Assembly: GCA_017531985.1 (NCBI GenBank)
Contig: JAFXJY010000026.1
Coordinates: forward strand, 1-53,737
Direction of reading: 5' to 3'
DNA: 53,737 bases
From: Bacteroidaceae bacterium
Lineage (GTDB): Bacteria; Bacteroidota; Bacteroidia; Bacteroidales; Barnesiellaceae_A
Shown here: piece by piece, positions 26,877 through 36,219 of the stretch
Layout of the letters: every line of letters begins with the position of its first letter
Numbering within the stretch: position 1 is the stretch's first letter
Notes under the pieces: generated by a model
Databases searched by the model: none
Seen by the model: only the letters and a program-made list of their open reading frames with translations
Told to the model about the DNA's origin: nothing
Program-made: the position numbers and the translations under genes

Positions 26877-26917
26877 ATAAACTCCTATAAAACTACTCTA
26901 AATTGTGATTTTCCGCT

Positions 26918-26925
26918 CAAAGTTA
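26918..26925 (-). promoter_or_regulatory. Putative -7 box of the dcw cluster
   Basis: TAACTTTG on the minus strand, 42 bp upstream of rsmH, fits TAnnTTTG. No clear -33 element is visible. It is the only promoter-like site found at the head of the cluster. Confidence 0.45.
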
Positions 26926-27002
26926 GCAAAAAACATTCTATTTACACACATCGAAGCACGTTTTTTTTATTCAAATTATTATTTTTTTCGCATAACTATT
27001 AC

Positions 27003-27010
27003 TAACTTTG
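27003..27010 (+). promoter_or_regulatory. Putative -7 box of the WG-repeat lipoprotein gene
   Basis: TAACTTTG on the plus strand, 21 bp upstream of the ATG. It is identical to the divergent dcw -7 box about 80 bp away. Confidence 0.5.
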
Positions 27011-27031
27011 TGCATCAGTTGCTTATGAATT

Positions 27032-28120
27032 ATGAAGAATACGCCTATCTTTCTTATTATCAGCATTTTTATCCTATCACTACTGAGTTGCGGGGATAAA
27101 AGTAATGCCACACGTCCCCAAACGGGACATTTGTTTGTCTTTGCCGATGATAGTTGTTATTGCATCAACTACAATGACCAAGTCAAATTCCAAACTGATG
27201 CGACCTTTTCCACTCTGTTTTACAACGACATAGCCACTATGAAAAATAAGAGTGGTGAATGGTTGTTCATCACTCAAAAGGGCGACACTCTGCTTCCCTA
27301 CACCTTCTCGAAAGCCACTGTTTTCAGTGAAGGTTATGCTTGGGTTATCAAAGACAAAGATATGCCCGGTGCCATCAACACCAAGGGCGATATGCTGATA
27401 TCGTTACGCGATGTAGAAGAAGTACGCGTATTCCACGAAAGCCTGGCTGCATTTTCCATCAACAAAAGGAAAGAGAAACTTTGGGGATTTCTCGACAAGA
27501 ATGGCAATGAACGCATCAAACCCCAATATCGCAAGGTTAACAATTTCCGTCTGGGATTAGCCGCGGTACAGGAAAAAGAGGAAGGCAAATGGGGATTTAT
27601 CAATCTTAACGGCGAGGTGGTAATACCATTCAACTACCTTGAAGCATTCAATTTCGGTGACAATGGCAAGACGATTGTTAAAGAAGAAAATCGATATCTC
27701 ACCATCGATCGCAAAGGCAATATCATCCAGAAACACCACTACGATGAAATCATCCCCGACGGGTCTCTATTGAGAGTCCGTAACGACAAATCGTGGGGTT
27801 GGTGCAACAGCAACGGAGAAATTATCATTCCCACACAATACGATGAGATACGCCCCTTTGGCAAGTCGGCTATGGCTCCTGTCAAAATCAATGGCAAGTG
27901 GGCATATATCAACCAGAAAGGCGAAATATGCATTAAACGGCAATTTGCCGATGCCTATCCATTTATCAATGGAAATGCAGTTGTCAAGGCCGGTACGGTG
28001 TGGGGTGTTATTGACGAGAAGGGTGTCTACATTGTCAATCCTCAATACGACAACGTATCGAACGACTATTTACAGCAATCCTTAGGCGAGGGATGCTCTC
28101 TATCATCATTACACATCTAA
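27032..28120 (+). CDS. WG-repeat lipoprotein
   Basis: This 362-residue exported lipoprotein has a signal peptide with lipobox LLSC (Cys20). The rest is a chain of WG repeats of about 40-45 residues. Clear units start at Trp151 (WGFLDKNGNERIKPQY), Trp187 (WGFINLNGEVVIPFNY), Trp255 (WGWCNSNGEIIIPTQY), Trp290 (WAYINQKGEICIKRQF) and Trp324 (WGVIDEKGVYIVNPQY). Weaker ones lie around Trp77 and Tyr222. The family is common in Bacteroidota and has no established function; a beta-propeller-like surface binding protein is plausible. It is transcribed divergently from the dcw cluster and converges on dusB. Confidence 0.85.
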   Translation: MKNTPIFLIISIFILSLLSCGDKSNATRPQTGHLFVFADDSCYCINYNDQVKFQTDATFSTLFYNDIATMKNKSGEWLFITQKGDTLLPYTFSKATVFSEGYAWVIKDKDMPGAINTKGDMLISLRDVEEVRVFHESLAAFSINKRKEKLWGFLDKNGNERIKPQYRKVNNFRLGLAAVQEKEEGKWGFINLNGEVVIPFNYLEAFNFGDNGKTIVKEENRYLTIDRKGNIIQKHHYDEIIPDGSLLRVRNDKSWGWCNSNGEIIIPTQYDEIRPFGKSAMAPVKINGKWAYINQKGEICIKRQFADAYPFINGNAVVKAGTVWGVIDEKGVYIVNPQYDNVSNDYLQQSLGEGCSLSSLHI

Positions 28121-28158
28121 TAAGCTACCATCTCTCACAAACAACCCTTTACCGCACC

Positions 28159-29148
28159 TTATTCTGCATTCAGGAACTCGCACTCGATGCGATGCAAGAT
28201 CTCCAATAAGTCGACCACCGTTGTGGCTTGCAACATAGCTATGCGTGTATCTCGGAAATTGGGAATACCTTTAAACAGCGGCGTAGCTGCAAGGTGTCGC
28301 CGTATATGTGTTATACCTCGACGTTCATCGAGGCGAGCCACACTCTCTCGCAATTGACGACGAATGACTTCCATTCTGTCGGAAACAGACAATGATGGCA
28401 ACAATTGCCCGGTGTGCAAATAATGCTTTATTTCTTTAAAAATCCACGGAGCACCTATCGCTCCACGTCCCACCATGATAGCATCTACTCCATAGCGATC
28501 GAAACACTCCTTGGCTCGTTGCGGAGTAGTGACGTCACCATTCCCGATGATGGGGATATGCATACGAGGATTATTCTTAACTTCACCAATCAATGTCCAA
28601 TCGGCCTCTCCGGTGTACATCTGACTACGAGTTCTACCATGTATGGCAAGAGCCTGTATACCACAATCTTGCAATTGCTCGGCAAGTTCGACTATAATCT
28701 TCGACTCGCAGTCCCACCCCAGTCGTGTCTTGACCGTAACCGGTGTTTTTACCGCCTTGACTACTTCGCGTGTGATGTCGAGCATCTTGGGTACGTCTCG
28801 GAGCATTCCGGCTCCGGCTCCTTTACCTGCCACTTTCTTGACCGGGCAGCCGAAATTTATATCTATTATATCGGGATGAGCAGCCTCACACATGCGTGCT
28901 GCTTCAACCATCGAGTCGATGTATCGCCCATAAATCTGTATCACAACAGGACGTTCTTCATCACAGATGGTGAGTTTGCGACGAGTTGCCTCTACACTTC
29001 GCACAAGTGCATCGGCACTGACAAACTCGGTGTAAACCATGTCGGCACCAAATTCTTTGCACAGAAGCCGGAAAGAGGCATCGGTAACATCTTCCATCGG
29101 TGCAAGCAACACCGGTTGCTCTTTTAAATCTACATTTCCTATTTTCAT
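28159..29148 (-). CDS. dusB: tRNA-dihydrouridine synthase (DusB-like)
   Basis: This FMN-dependent enzyme reduces specific uridines in the tRNA D-loop. The 329-residue TIM-barrel protein shows APMEDVTDASFR (16-27), the active-site cysteine Cys101 in NFGCPVKKV, the FMN-phosphate region (IIGNGDVTT and MVGRGAIGAPWIF) and the C-terminal helical domain. Assignment to the DusB rather than the DusA/C branch is from the overall motif pattern and is moderately sure. It lies 11 bp downstream of the M16 peptidase gene and is probably co-transcribed with it. Confidence 0.93.
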   Translation of the reverse strand: MKIGNVDLKEQPVLLAPMEDVTDASFRLLCKEFGADMVYTEFVSADALVRSVEATRRKLTICDEERPVVIQIYGRYIDSMVEAARMCEAAHPDIIDINFGCPVKKVAGKGAGAGMLRDVPKMLDITREVVKAVKTPVTVKTRLGWDCESKIIVELAEQLQDCGIQALAIHGRTRSQMYTGEADWTLIGEVKNNPRMHIPIIGNGDVTTPQRAKECFDRYGVDAIMVGRGAIGAPWIFKEIKHYLHTGQLLPSLSVSDRMEVIRRQLRESVARLDERRGITHIRRHLAATPLFKGIPNFRDTRIAMLQATTVVDLLEILHRIECEFLNAE

Positions 29149-29159
29149 GATTCTAAATT

Positions 29160-30386
29160 TTATGGTTCAAAAGCCAACAACGACCAGCTATCGACATCAA
29201 GCATTTCATTGGCAACTTGCTGCATCATATCTACCGATATAGCATCAATACGTGCAGCCTGCTCCTTCGATGACAGTATCGAGCCATGACGCAGGAATCC
29301 TTTTCCCACAGCCAACGCAAGTCCCTCATTATTATCCTCTGCCACAATCAATTGACCCAAATACTGTTTTTTCGCTGCACTCAATCGGGCTTCGGTAATA
29401 TAGGATTGTTTCAGTCGCTCCATCACGTCTCGCACTCGCTGCATACACTTCTTGACATAACGCACATCGGTACCGAAATAGATAGAAAAAACGCCCGTAT
29501 CGGTATAATTAGTTACAGCCGACTCGACGGTATATACATAACCGGTCTGTTCTCGTAAGGCTACATTTAAGAGGCTGTTCATACAAGGACCGCCCAACAT
29601 ATTGTTCAACAACAAGCCGGGAAGTCGTCGCCGATCGTACAAATCGTATGTACGTCGTCCCCACATGACATGTGCTTGATGTGTATTACAGGCTATGTGC
29701 TGCTCAAAGGGAGGTTGTTCGATGGGCGTGCAACGCTGTTTCACATCCTCACGAACATCCATCTGACTGAAATAGCGTTCCGACAACTTTACTATCTGCT
29801 CAAACGGCTTATTACTTAATGAGAAAAACACCATACATTGCGGAATGTAATGCTTTCTAAGAAAGTGTCGTGCATGAGATGCGGATAGTTGTTGCAGCCC
29901 TTCGCTTGTTCCCAATATATTATGTCCAAGAGCATGTCCGGCAAATAGTTTATTCTCAAATTCATCGTATATCAGTTCCGAGGGGGTATCGCGATACATT
30001 TCTATCTCCTCGACAACTACCTCTTTTTCTTTTTCATACTCTCGCTCGGGAAACGATGCATTGACTACCAAGTCGGCAAGTAATTCCATGGCACGCTCCT
30101 GATGAGACGATGGATAGATACTATACACTACTGTCTCTTCTTTCGATGTAAAGGCATTCAACTCGCCGCCTACCAGCTCCATGCGATTGCGTATATGGTA
30201 GGCTTTACGGTGAGTTGTACCCTTGAATATGGTATGTTCCACTAAGTGAGCCAACCCATACTCTTCAACAAGTTCATCTCGCGAACCTACATCTACTATA
30301 AATCCACAATAAGAGACACTGCTACTATGATGGCAGTGTACTATACGCAAACCATTGGTCAATGTATGTGTTTGATATTCATTCAT
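29160..30386 (-). CDS. M16-family zinc metallopeptidase (pitrilysin/processing-peptidase type)
   Basis: This 408-residue protein carries the inverted zinc motif HLVEH (His47, Glu50, His51) and the downstream glutamate cluster EEIEMYRD (third ligand near Glu126) of the active M16 subunit. The C-terminal half is the second, non-catalytic M16 domain. The motifs GLAHLVEHTIFKGT and LNAFTSKEETVVYS are typical of the mitochondrial-processing-peptidase-like bacterial subfamily. No signal peptide is visible, so it is probably cytoplasmic. The start is the ATG at 30384-30386; the longer frame would begin with TTG inside the promoter -7 box. Confidence 0.93.
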   Translation of the reverse strand: MNEYQTHTLTNGLRIVHCHHSSSVSYCGFIVDVGSRDELVEEYGLAHLVEHTIFKGTTHRKAYHIRNRMELVGGELNAFTSKEETVVYSIYPSSHQERAMELLADLVVNASFPEREYEKEKEVVVEEIEMYRDTPSELIYDEFENKLFAGHALGHNILGTSEGLQQLSASHARHFLRKHYIPQCMVFFSLSNKPFEQIVKLSERYFSQMDVREDVKQRCTPIEQPPFEQHIACNTHQAHVMWGRRTYDLYDRRRLPGLLLNNMLGGPCMNSLLNVALREQTGYVYTVESAVTNYTDTGVFSIYFGTDVRYVKKCMQRVRDVMERLKQSYITEARLSAAKKQYLGQLIVAEDNNEGLALAVGKGFLRHGSILSSKEQAARIDAISVDMMQQVANEMLDVDSWSLLAFEP

Positions 30387-30407
30387 CGCTCCTGTAATAA
30401 TAGAGTG

Positions 30408-30439
30408 CAAAATTAATAAATATCACACTTCACACCAAA
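30408..30439 (-). promoter_or_regulatory. Promoter of the M16 peptidase-dusB unit
   Basis: Minus strand TTTG (30436-30439), 20 bp, TAATTTTG (30408-30415). This is a full match to the Bacteroidota consensus, 22 bp upstream of the chosen start. Confidence 0.7.
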
Positions 30440-30492
30440 AAAAAACAAATATCTCTTTTAGCTACCTACCTCAAAATATAGCACCACCATCT

Positions 30493-31935
30493 TTACAACA
30501 CCGGGCTGACAAGTCGCACGATCGATTCGTAAACCTTCTGCAAGAAAGGACGCTTCCGCCACTGCTCTAAGTCTTCTATCAACACACAATGTTTCATATC
30601 ATTATAGAAATCGGACTTGACACGCTCTGCCATTTCCTTGTTGTAAATAATTGCATTGGTTTCAAAATTGTGTTCAAAGCTACGGAAATCGAAGTTGGCA
30701 GAACCCACCGACGACAACTCATCATCGGCAACAATTGTCTTGGCATGCAACATACCGGGCATATAGAGATACACCTTTATCCCGGCTGCCAACATCTGAG
30801 AGATATAGGAGAATGAGCCATAACGCATGACTGCCCAGTCGGTTCTATTGGGTATCATGATACGCACATCCACCCCCGACAAAGCCGCTACTTGTAGTGC
30901 ATTGACTAACGAATCGGTAGGAAGAAAATAAGGTGTCTGGATGTAGATATATCGCTGCGACATCGATAGCAATTTTTCACACATCATGGCTATACTATCC
31001 CACCCTCCAAAAGGTCCCGAGAAGATTATCTGCACATCCATTTCCCCCGCCCGCGATACATTGGGAAAGTACTTATCGCCTGTCAGCATCTCGTTTCGTT
31101 CATATCCCCAGTCGATGGCAAAGGATGTTTGCAATCCATGTACAGCTGCACCTTCGACACGCATATGCGTATCTCGCCAACTCATATCTTCATCGCCATT
31201 AACATAGCGATCGGCTACATTCATACCACCTATATAGCCCACAACACCGTCAATGACTACGATTTTGCGGTGATTGCGAAAGTTCAACCTATACGATGGA
31301 CGTATCTGCAACACTTTCATAAAAGGGTATGCCATGACACCCTTGGCACGCATATCCTTGAAGAAGGTTGAGAACGGTGCGAAACAGCCCATATCATCAT
31401 ACAACAATCGCACTTCCACACCGCGTTGTACGGCTGCTATCAGTGCATCACGCACCTCACGCCCCAAGCTATCATCTCGGAAAATAAAGTATTGTATGTG
31501 TATAAACTTCTGGGCTTGAGATATATCGTGCAACAAATCATCAAACTTCTCTCTTCCTTTGACATACATACGCACGTCGTTACCTACATAATATCGTGCA
31601 GTTCCCAGCCGACGACACATGAGTACCAGCTGTTTACCGCTATCGCTAATGGGAAGAGTATCTATATCGACCAGCGGTGGCGTATTACAGGCTTGCAATT
31701 TTTCTCTATTTTTCTGCGATAACAAGCTGGCGTTACGCATACTCTGTCCGAAGAGCAAATACAACAAAAAGCCCAAAACAGGAATAAAGATAAGGGCTAA
31801 TATCCATGCAAGACTCTTCGAGGCATTACGATTTTCTGACACAATCACAAATATACTCCCCACAATACCCACTATATAGATAATTATGAGCATATTATAC
31901 AGCCATTCCGATATATGTAATTGCATGATAGTCAT
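30493..31935 (-). CDS. cls: Cardiolipin synthase (phospholipase D family)
   Basis: This membrane enzyme joins phosphatidylglycerol molecules into cardiolipin. Two N-terminal hydrophobic helices (the PLDNt region with SKSLAWILALIFIPVLGF) precede two HKD motifs: HRKIVVID (His222, Lys224, Asp229) and HAKTIVADD (His397). Each is followed by the conserved GG/GS-N segment (YIGGMNVADR and SVGSANFDFRS). The frame extends to a GTG at 31965. The ATG at 31933-31935 is used here (480 residues), and another at 31926 is possible. It is divergent from the SGNH operon. Confidence 0.93.
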   Translation of the reverse strand: MTIMQLHISEWLYNMLIIIYIVGIVGSIFVIVSENRNASKSLAWILALIFIPVLGFLLYLLFGQSMRNASLLSQKNREKLQACNTPPLVDIDTLPISDSGKQLVLMCRRLGTARYYVGNDVRMYVKGREKFDDLLHDISQAQKFIHIQYFIFRDDSLGREVRDALIAAVQRGVEVRLLYDDMGCFAPFSTFFKDMRAKGVMAYPFMKVLQIRPSYRLNFRNHRKIVVIDGVVGYIGGMNVADRYVNGDEDMSWRDTHMRVEGAAVHGLQTSFAIDWGYERNEMLTGDKYFPNVSRAGEMDVQIIFSGPFGGWDSIAMMCEKLLSMSQRYIYIQTPYFLPTDSLVNALQVAALSGVDVRIMIPNRTDWAVMRYGSFSYISQMLAAGIKVYLYMPGMLHAKTIVADDELSSVGSANFDFRSFEHNFETNAIIYNKEMAERVKSDFYNDMKHCVLIEDLEQWRKRPFLQKVYESIVRLVSPVL

Positions 31936-32040
31936 AAGTCGATTACCTAATATTGTGAAATTCACGGCACTAATTTATAAATAAATTCAATACAATAACA
32001 ATTAGCTCTCTTTTATTTATTATATTTCATACAATTTTAT

Positions 32041-32048
32041 TACTTTTG
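32041..32048 (+). promoter_or_regulatory. Putative -7 box of the SGNH-SGNH-MBOAT operon
   Basis: TACTTTTG fits TAnnTTTG and lies 37 bp upstream of the first gene. The -33 region is AT-rich without a clear TTTG. Confidence 0.5.
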
Positions 32049-32085
32049 TCCTAAGTTATACAACATTTTAAGGCACAACGTTTTT

Positions 32086-33480
32086 ATGTCAAAAAATTAT
32101 CTTACGCAAGTCGTATGGTTATTTATTCTTACGGTGGTTATTTTGATGATTATTTCCATCACCCCACCCATTGAAATTAATCACACGACCAAGCAAGTCG
32201 ACTTGCTAAGCAGCATTCGCACTGAATCAGAGGAGGGGAATACGGACAACCTTAACACAAAATCTACCTCATCCGAGACTGAGAGTTCTTCACAGAAGAG
32301 TCACTCCAACAAGACAATGGAGACCGCATCCGGCAATGAAAAGGATGCAACACCTCCTATTCATCGCGATGTTCCTCGCAAACTGGGCGACATTACGCTC
32401 ATCGAAGACTACACTCCCAAGCAGAACGGCATGAAGCACTTTGCCAAGGCCATCAATCGTCGCAACCATTCAAAACGCCCCATACGCATTGCCTTTCTCG
32501 GCGATTCATTTATCGAGGCCGACATCCTTACACAGAACATCCGAGAAGCGTTGCAAGAGTTATATGGAGGCTGTGGAGTGGGCTACATGGCCATGCACAG
32601 CGATTTTCCGGGATTCAGACGTTCGATAGACCAAGTTGATAAAGGATGGGAGACCCACAGCGTAGCCAAGAATTACGAAGGTCAATATACGTCTCTGCCT
32701 CTTCTGTTTCACCGTCCGTCAGACAAGGCTTATACACTATATAAAGGTGTAAATAAGTTGAAATACCTCGACCATTGGGATGTCTCAACCATCGGATTTA
32801 TTGCCAATAGCAACGCTACAATCACATTAAAAACAGACTCAACAACCCACACTTACGATGTTACCGCCAAGGATAAAGCCCAATTTATTACCCTGCGGGA
32901 GACAACTTCAAGGCTCGAAGTTCGCTGCGACAATCCCGATATTGTTATGTGGGGAACTTGGCTCGACGGAAACAATGGTATTGCTGTCGACAACATCTCG
33001 ATAAGAGGTTACAGTGGTACAACCATACAGAACTTACCATTGAAGCGACTTAAAGAACTCAACGATAATATTCCCTATGACCTCATCGTATTGCAATATG
33101 GACTCAATCGCATGACCAACACCATTATGCATTATGACCCATACACCGATCAACTCAATAAAGCCATCGCTCACCTGCAAGAGGCTTACCCTCATGCCGA
33201 TATTCTCATCATGGGCATAGGCGACCGGTGTGACAAACAGGGTGGCGAAATTAAGACTATGAAGGCGATATATGGCATGATTGATGCTCAACGCAACGCT
33301 GCCATGCAATCGGGATGTCTCTTCTGGGACACTTATGCAGCCATGCAATCGTTGGGCGGCATGCCCGAGTTTGTCAACAACAAGTGGGCTAACAAAGATT
33401 ATACACACATCAACCACAACGGAGGTCGACCGCTTGCGGACGAATTTGTCAAAGCCATTACTCATGCCATAGAAGAATGA
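32086..33480 (+). CDS. Membrane-anchored SGNH/GDSL hydrolase-like protein
   Basis: A 464-residue protein with a short cytoplasmic end, one transmembrane anchor (about 8-26) and a Ser/Thr/Glu-rich linker (about 40-90). The linker leads to an extracytoplasmic SGNH domain. Block I is FLGDSFIEAD (Ser141), block III is probably LQYGLNRM and block V is DYTHINHNGG (Asp438, His441), so the Ser-Asp-His triad is complete. A jelly-roll-like stretch lies in between, as seen in AlgX/AlgJ or PatB-like acetyltransferases. It overlaps the next SGNH gene by 4 bases and is followed by an MBOAT gene, which suggests transfer of acetyl groups to an envelope glycan rather than lipid hydrolysis. Confidence 0.8.
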   Translation: MSKNYLTQVVWLFILTVVILMIISITPPIEINHTTKQVDLLSSIRTESEEGNTDNLNTKSTSSETESSSQKSHSNKTMETASGNEKDATPPIHRDVPRKLGDITLIEDYTPKQNGMKHFAKAINRRNHSKRPIRIAFLGDSFIEADILTQNIREALQELYGGCGVGYMAMHSDFPGFRRSIDQVDKGWETHSVAKNYEGQYTSLPLLFHRPSDKAYTLYKGVNKLKYLDHWDVSTIGFIANSNATITLKTDSTTHTYDVTAKDKAQFITLRETTSRLEVRCDNPDIVMWGTWLDGNNGIAVDNISIRGYSGTTIQNLPLKRLKELNDNIPYDLIVLQYGLNRMTNTIMHYDPYTDQLNKAIAHLQEAYPHADILIMGIGDRCDKQGGEIKTMKAIYGMIDAQRNAAMQSGCLFWDTYAAMQSLGGMPEFVNNKWANKDYTHINHNGGRPLADEFVKAITHAIEE

Positions 33481-34742
33481 TGCACTATTCACATTATATA
33501 TATAGGCAAGCCCTCGTATGGATATTGGCTACATGGGTGTACGGAATGTGTCAGTCACAAGATAACGCATTCGACATATCATGCATCGACACCACTGCCA
33601 ACTACATCACATTCAACAATGCCGACTGGACACCTCTGTTCAATCAACTGACACAGCTCGAAGATACCACCGATACGATAGTCGATATTATCTCCATCGC
33701 TCACATCGGCGACTCGCACATTCAAGCCGGCTTTTTCACCGAGGGACTGAGAATACCTCTCCAACAGAAATGGGGCAACGCCGGCCGCGGATTGATAACA
33801 CCACTGCGTATTTCCAACACAAACGAACCCACTTATTACAAAATTTCGACCCCCGATGATTGGACTCACTACCGTTGCGTATTGGGCAAAAAGTTTGACA
33901 GCAACGTGGGTATAAGCGGCATATCCATCTTACCCACCAGCGGAGAAATAGATCTCACATTTGAGACCTACAACCACCACGACTGCTATGCAGGATTTAA
34001 CAGTCTGAGGCTTTTTCACTCCGAGAGCGAGAATTTTCCTCAGCTCATTCCCGACACAGCTTGTGAAGAGATAGAGATTGACAACTCCCGCCGTGGAGAG
34101 ACTCGCTACTCTTGGAAAACGACCACCAACTCCATCCATCTGCAAGGGTTTAACAGCTACGAACTGGAATGTGGTGCCATCTATGCAGCCTCTATCGAAA
34201 ATGGCAACAGTGGCATCATCGTGCATGCCATTGGCAACAACAGTGCCACCTACGAGTGCTATAATCGTGTCAATAACTACGCCTCGAAACTATCGGCTCT
34301 GACACCTCATCTTATCATCATTTCAATGGGTACCAACGAATCTGTTTCATCAACTATAACATCGGAACTTCTATATAGCCAAATAGACCAATTGGTCAGC
34401 TCCATTCGCCAAGAGATACCACAGGCCTTGATTTTGCTCACAACTCCTGCCGAAAACAAAATACGCCGCCGCCGTCGCAAGAACAATCGCCGACGCACAT
34501 ACTACGTCGATAACAAGCACATCACTGACGTGGTGGAGACCATCAAACAATACGGCATAGATCACAACATCGCTGTGTGGGACTGGTACACCATCAGCGG
34601 AGGTAAAGGCTCCTGCGAGACATGGGTAAAGGAGCGTGGCATGACAGCCGACCGCATTCACTACACAGCCAATGGATACACCCTCCAAGGCAATTTATTA
34701 TACAACAGCATACACAATGCATATGAAAAACATATTCGATAA
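33477..34742 (+). CDS. Exported SGNH/GDSL hydrolase-like protein
   Basis: A 421-residue protein with an N-terminal signal peptide (hydrophobic about 11-24) and an SGNH domain. Block I is IAHIGDSHIQAG (Ser80), block III IISMGTNES and block V DRIHYTANGY (Asp392, His395). Between blocks I and III lies a roughly 170-residue insertion likely to be a carbohydrate-binding-like beta domain. An unusual arginine cluster (five Arg, then KNN and three more Arg, around residues 335-347) precedes block V. The start overlaps the upstream gene (ATGA). It resembles its upstream neighbour in layout but not closely in sequence. Confidence 0.8.
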   Translation: MMHYSHYIYRQALVWILATWVYGMCQSQDNAFDISCIDTTANYITFNNADWTPLFNQLTQLEDTTDTIVDIISIAHIGDSHIQAGFFTEGLRIPLQQKWGNAGRGLITPLRISNTNEPTYYKISTPDDWTHYRCVLGKKFDSNVGISGISILPTSGEIDLTFETYNHHDCYAGFNSLRLFHSESENFPQLIPDTACEEIEIDNSRRGETRYSWKTTTNSIHLQGFNSYELECGAIYAASIENGNSGIIVHAIGNNSATYECYNRVNNYASKLSALTPHLIIISMGTNESVSSTITSELLYSQIDQLVSSIRQEIPQALILLTTPAENKIRRRRRKNNRRRTYYVDNKHITDVVETIKQYGIDHNIAVWDWYTISGGKGSCETWVKERGMTADRIHYTANGYTLQGNLLYNSIHNAYEKHIR

Positions 34743-36219
34743 CATCGACCTTACCAAGATAGGCGAACTACTCAACTACTCTCCGGGCAACCCTCTTATG
34801 TTCAACAGCGGGCTGTTCCTTTTTCTCTTCTTGTTCTTCCTCATCGTCTACCGTTTGCTATATCGCAACGACATGGGACGTATGATTTTTGTCATACTCT
34901 TCTCGCTCTACTTTTACTTCAAGTCGAGTGGTATATATGTACTGTGTTTGCTGTTTGTCGCCGTATCGGACTATCTGATAGGTATCATGCTTGCCAACAC
35001 TCGCGACAAGCTGCAACGACGCATGTGGGTACTGCTCAGCACACTCATCAACATGGGCATGCTATGCTACTTCAAGTACACAACGCTCATCGTCGACACC
35101 ATCAACAACTTCCGTTCGCAACCCATCGAGTTATGGGACATAGCTCTACCCATAGGTATCTCGTTCTTTACATTCCGTTCGCTCAGTTACATTATCGACA
35201 TCTATCGTGGTAAGATAGCCGCCGAGACAAGTCTGCTTCACTACATCTTCTTCCTCTCATTCTTCCCACCATTGGTGGCCGGACCTGTTGTAAGAGCCTC
35301 GGAACTATTGCCTCAAATACATAATCGACCCGAGGTCACACGCCAAGCATTTGCCGAGGGATTATTCCTCATAATGACCGGTGTGTTTAAGAAAGTAGTC
35401 CTCTCCGACTACATTAGCAGCAACTTTGTCGACCGCATTTTCGATGCACCCTCGCTCTACACCGGACTCGAAAATCTACTGGGTATCTATGGCTACACAT
35501 TACAAATCTACTGCGACTTCTCAGGTTACTCCGACATGGCGATAGGTATAGCACTGCTCATAGGCTTCCGCTTCCCCATCAACTTCGACTCGCCCTACAA
35601 GTCGGGCTCCATCACCGAGTTCTGGCGTCGCTGGCACATCACACTCTCATCGTGGCTACGCGACTACCTCTACATCTCGATGGGTGGCAACCGCGTACCG
35701 CTGTGGCGTAACTACTTCAACCTTTTTATCACTATGGTCATAGGCGGATTGTGGCATGGTGCTTCGTGGCTGTTTGTATTGTGGGGAGCATGGCATGGTC
35801 TCATGCTCGTGCTGCACAAAGCCTACCGCAAGGCTGTTCCAGCTCGCCAACACACCGGTGTAAAAGCACAACTCATACACATCGGCAACGTGCTACTTAC
35901 TTTTCATATAGTAGCCATCGGATGGGTATTTTTCCGTGCCGACTCGCTCAGTATTGTAGGCGAAATGGCTACACAGATATTTACCCAGTTCCATCCCGAG
36001 GTATTCACACAGTTCGTTGCCGGTTATCCCTTTGTTACACTTGCATTTGTTGTTGGCTACCTGCTACACTACGCACCCCACGACTGGACACTGTCGATAC
36101 AACGCACACTCGAATACACTCCCCTCGTAGCCAAGGCCATCATCTTTGCCTTGTTCATCTACTTGGTACTGCAAGTGCGTTCGAGCGAAGTAGTTCCATT
36201 CATATACCTACAATTCTGA
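34723..36219 (+). CDS. MBOAT O-acyltransferase (DltB/AlgI type)
   Basis: This 498-residue polytopic membrane protein has about 11 hydrophobic segments and the MBOAT hallmarks. These are PLVAGPVVR, IYCDFSGYSDMAIG, FWRRWHITLSSWLRDYLY (His305) and GGLWHGASWLFVLWG with the catalytic His345. The family passes acyl groups, usually acetyl, across the membrane to extracytoplasmic acceptors. With the two SGNH proteins upstream it forms a likely envelope-glycan O-acetylation module. The open frame begins at 34672. The ATG at 34723 (or 34717) gives a normal N-terminus and a 20 bp overlap with the previous gene. Confidence 0.92.
   Translation: MKNIFDNIDLTKIGELLNYSPGNPLMFNSGLFLFLFLFFLIVYRLLYRNDMGRMIFVILFSLYFYFKSSGIYVLCLLFVAVSDYLIGIMLANTRDKLQRRMWVLLSTLINMGMLCYFKYTTLIVDTINNFRSQPIELWDIALPIGISFFTFRSLSYIIDIYRGKIAAETSLLHYIFFLSFFPPLVAGPVVRASELLPQIHNRPEVTRQAFAEGLFLIMTGVFKKVVLSDYISSNFVDRIFDAPSLYTGLENLLGIYGYTLQIYCDFSGYSDMAIGIALLIGFRFPINFDSPYKSGSITEFWRRWHITLSSWLRDYLYISMGGNRVPLWRNYFNLFITMVIGGLWHGASWLFVLWGAWHGLMLVLHKAYRKAVPARQHTGVKAQLIHIGNVLLTFHIVAIGWVFFRADSLSIVGEMATQIFTQFHPEVFTQFVAGYPFVTLAFVVGYLLHYAPHDWTLSIQRTLEYTPLVAKAIIFALFIYLVLQVRSSEVVPFIYLQF

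Noticed and set aside
34444..34500. Arginine-rich low-complexity DNA (cgccgccgccgt) as a possible repeat element
   Set aside because: It is a short codon-level run inside the second SGNH gene and in frame with it, not an independent repeat.
34672..34722. Upstream start for the MBOAT protein
   Set aside because: It lies deep in the preceding SGNH gene and adds a polar stretch without family support; ATGs at 34717 or 34723 fit better.
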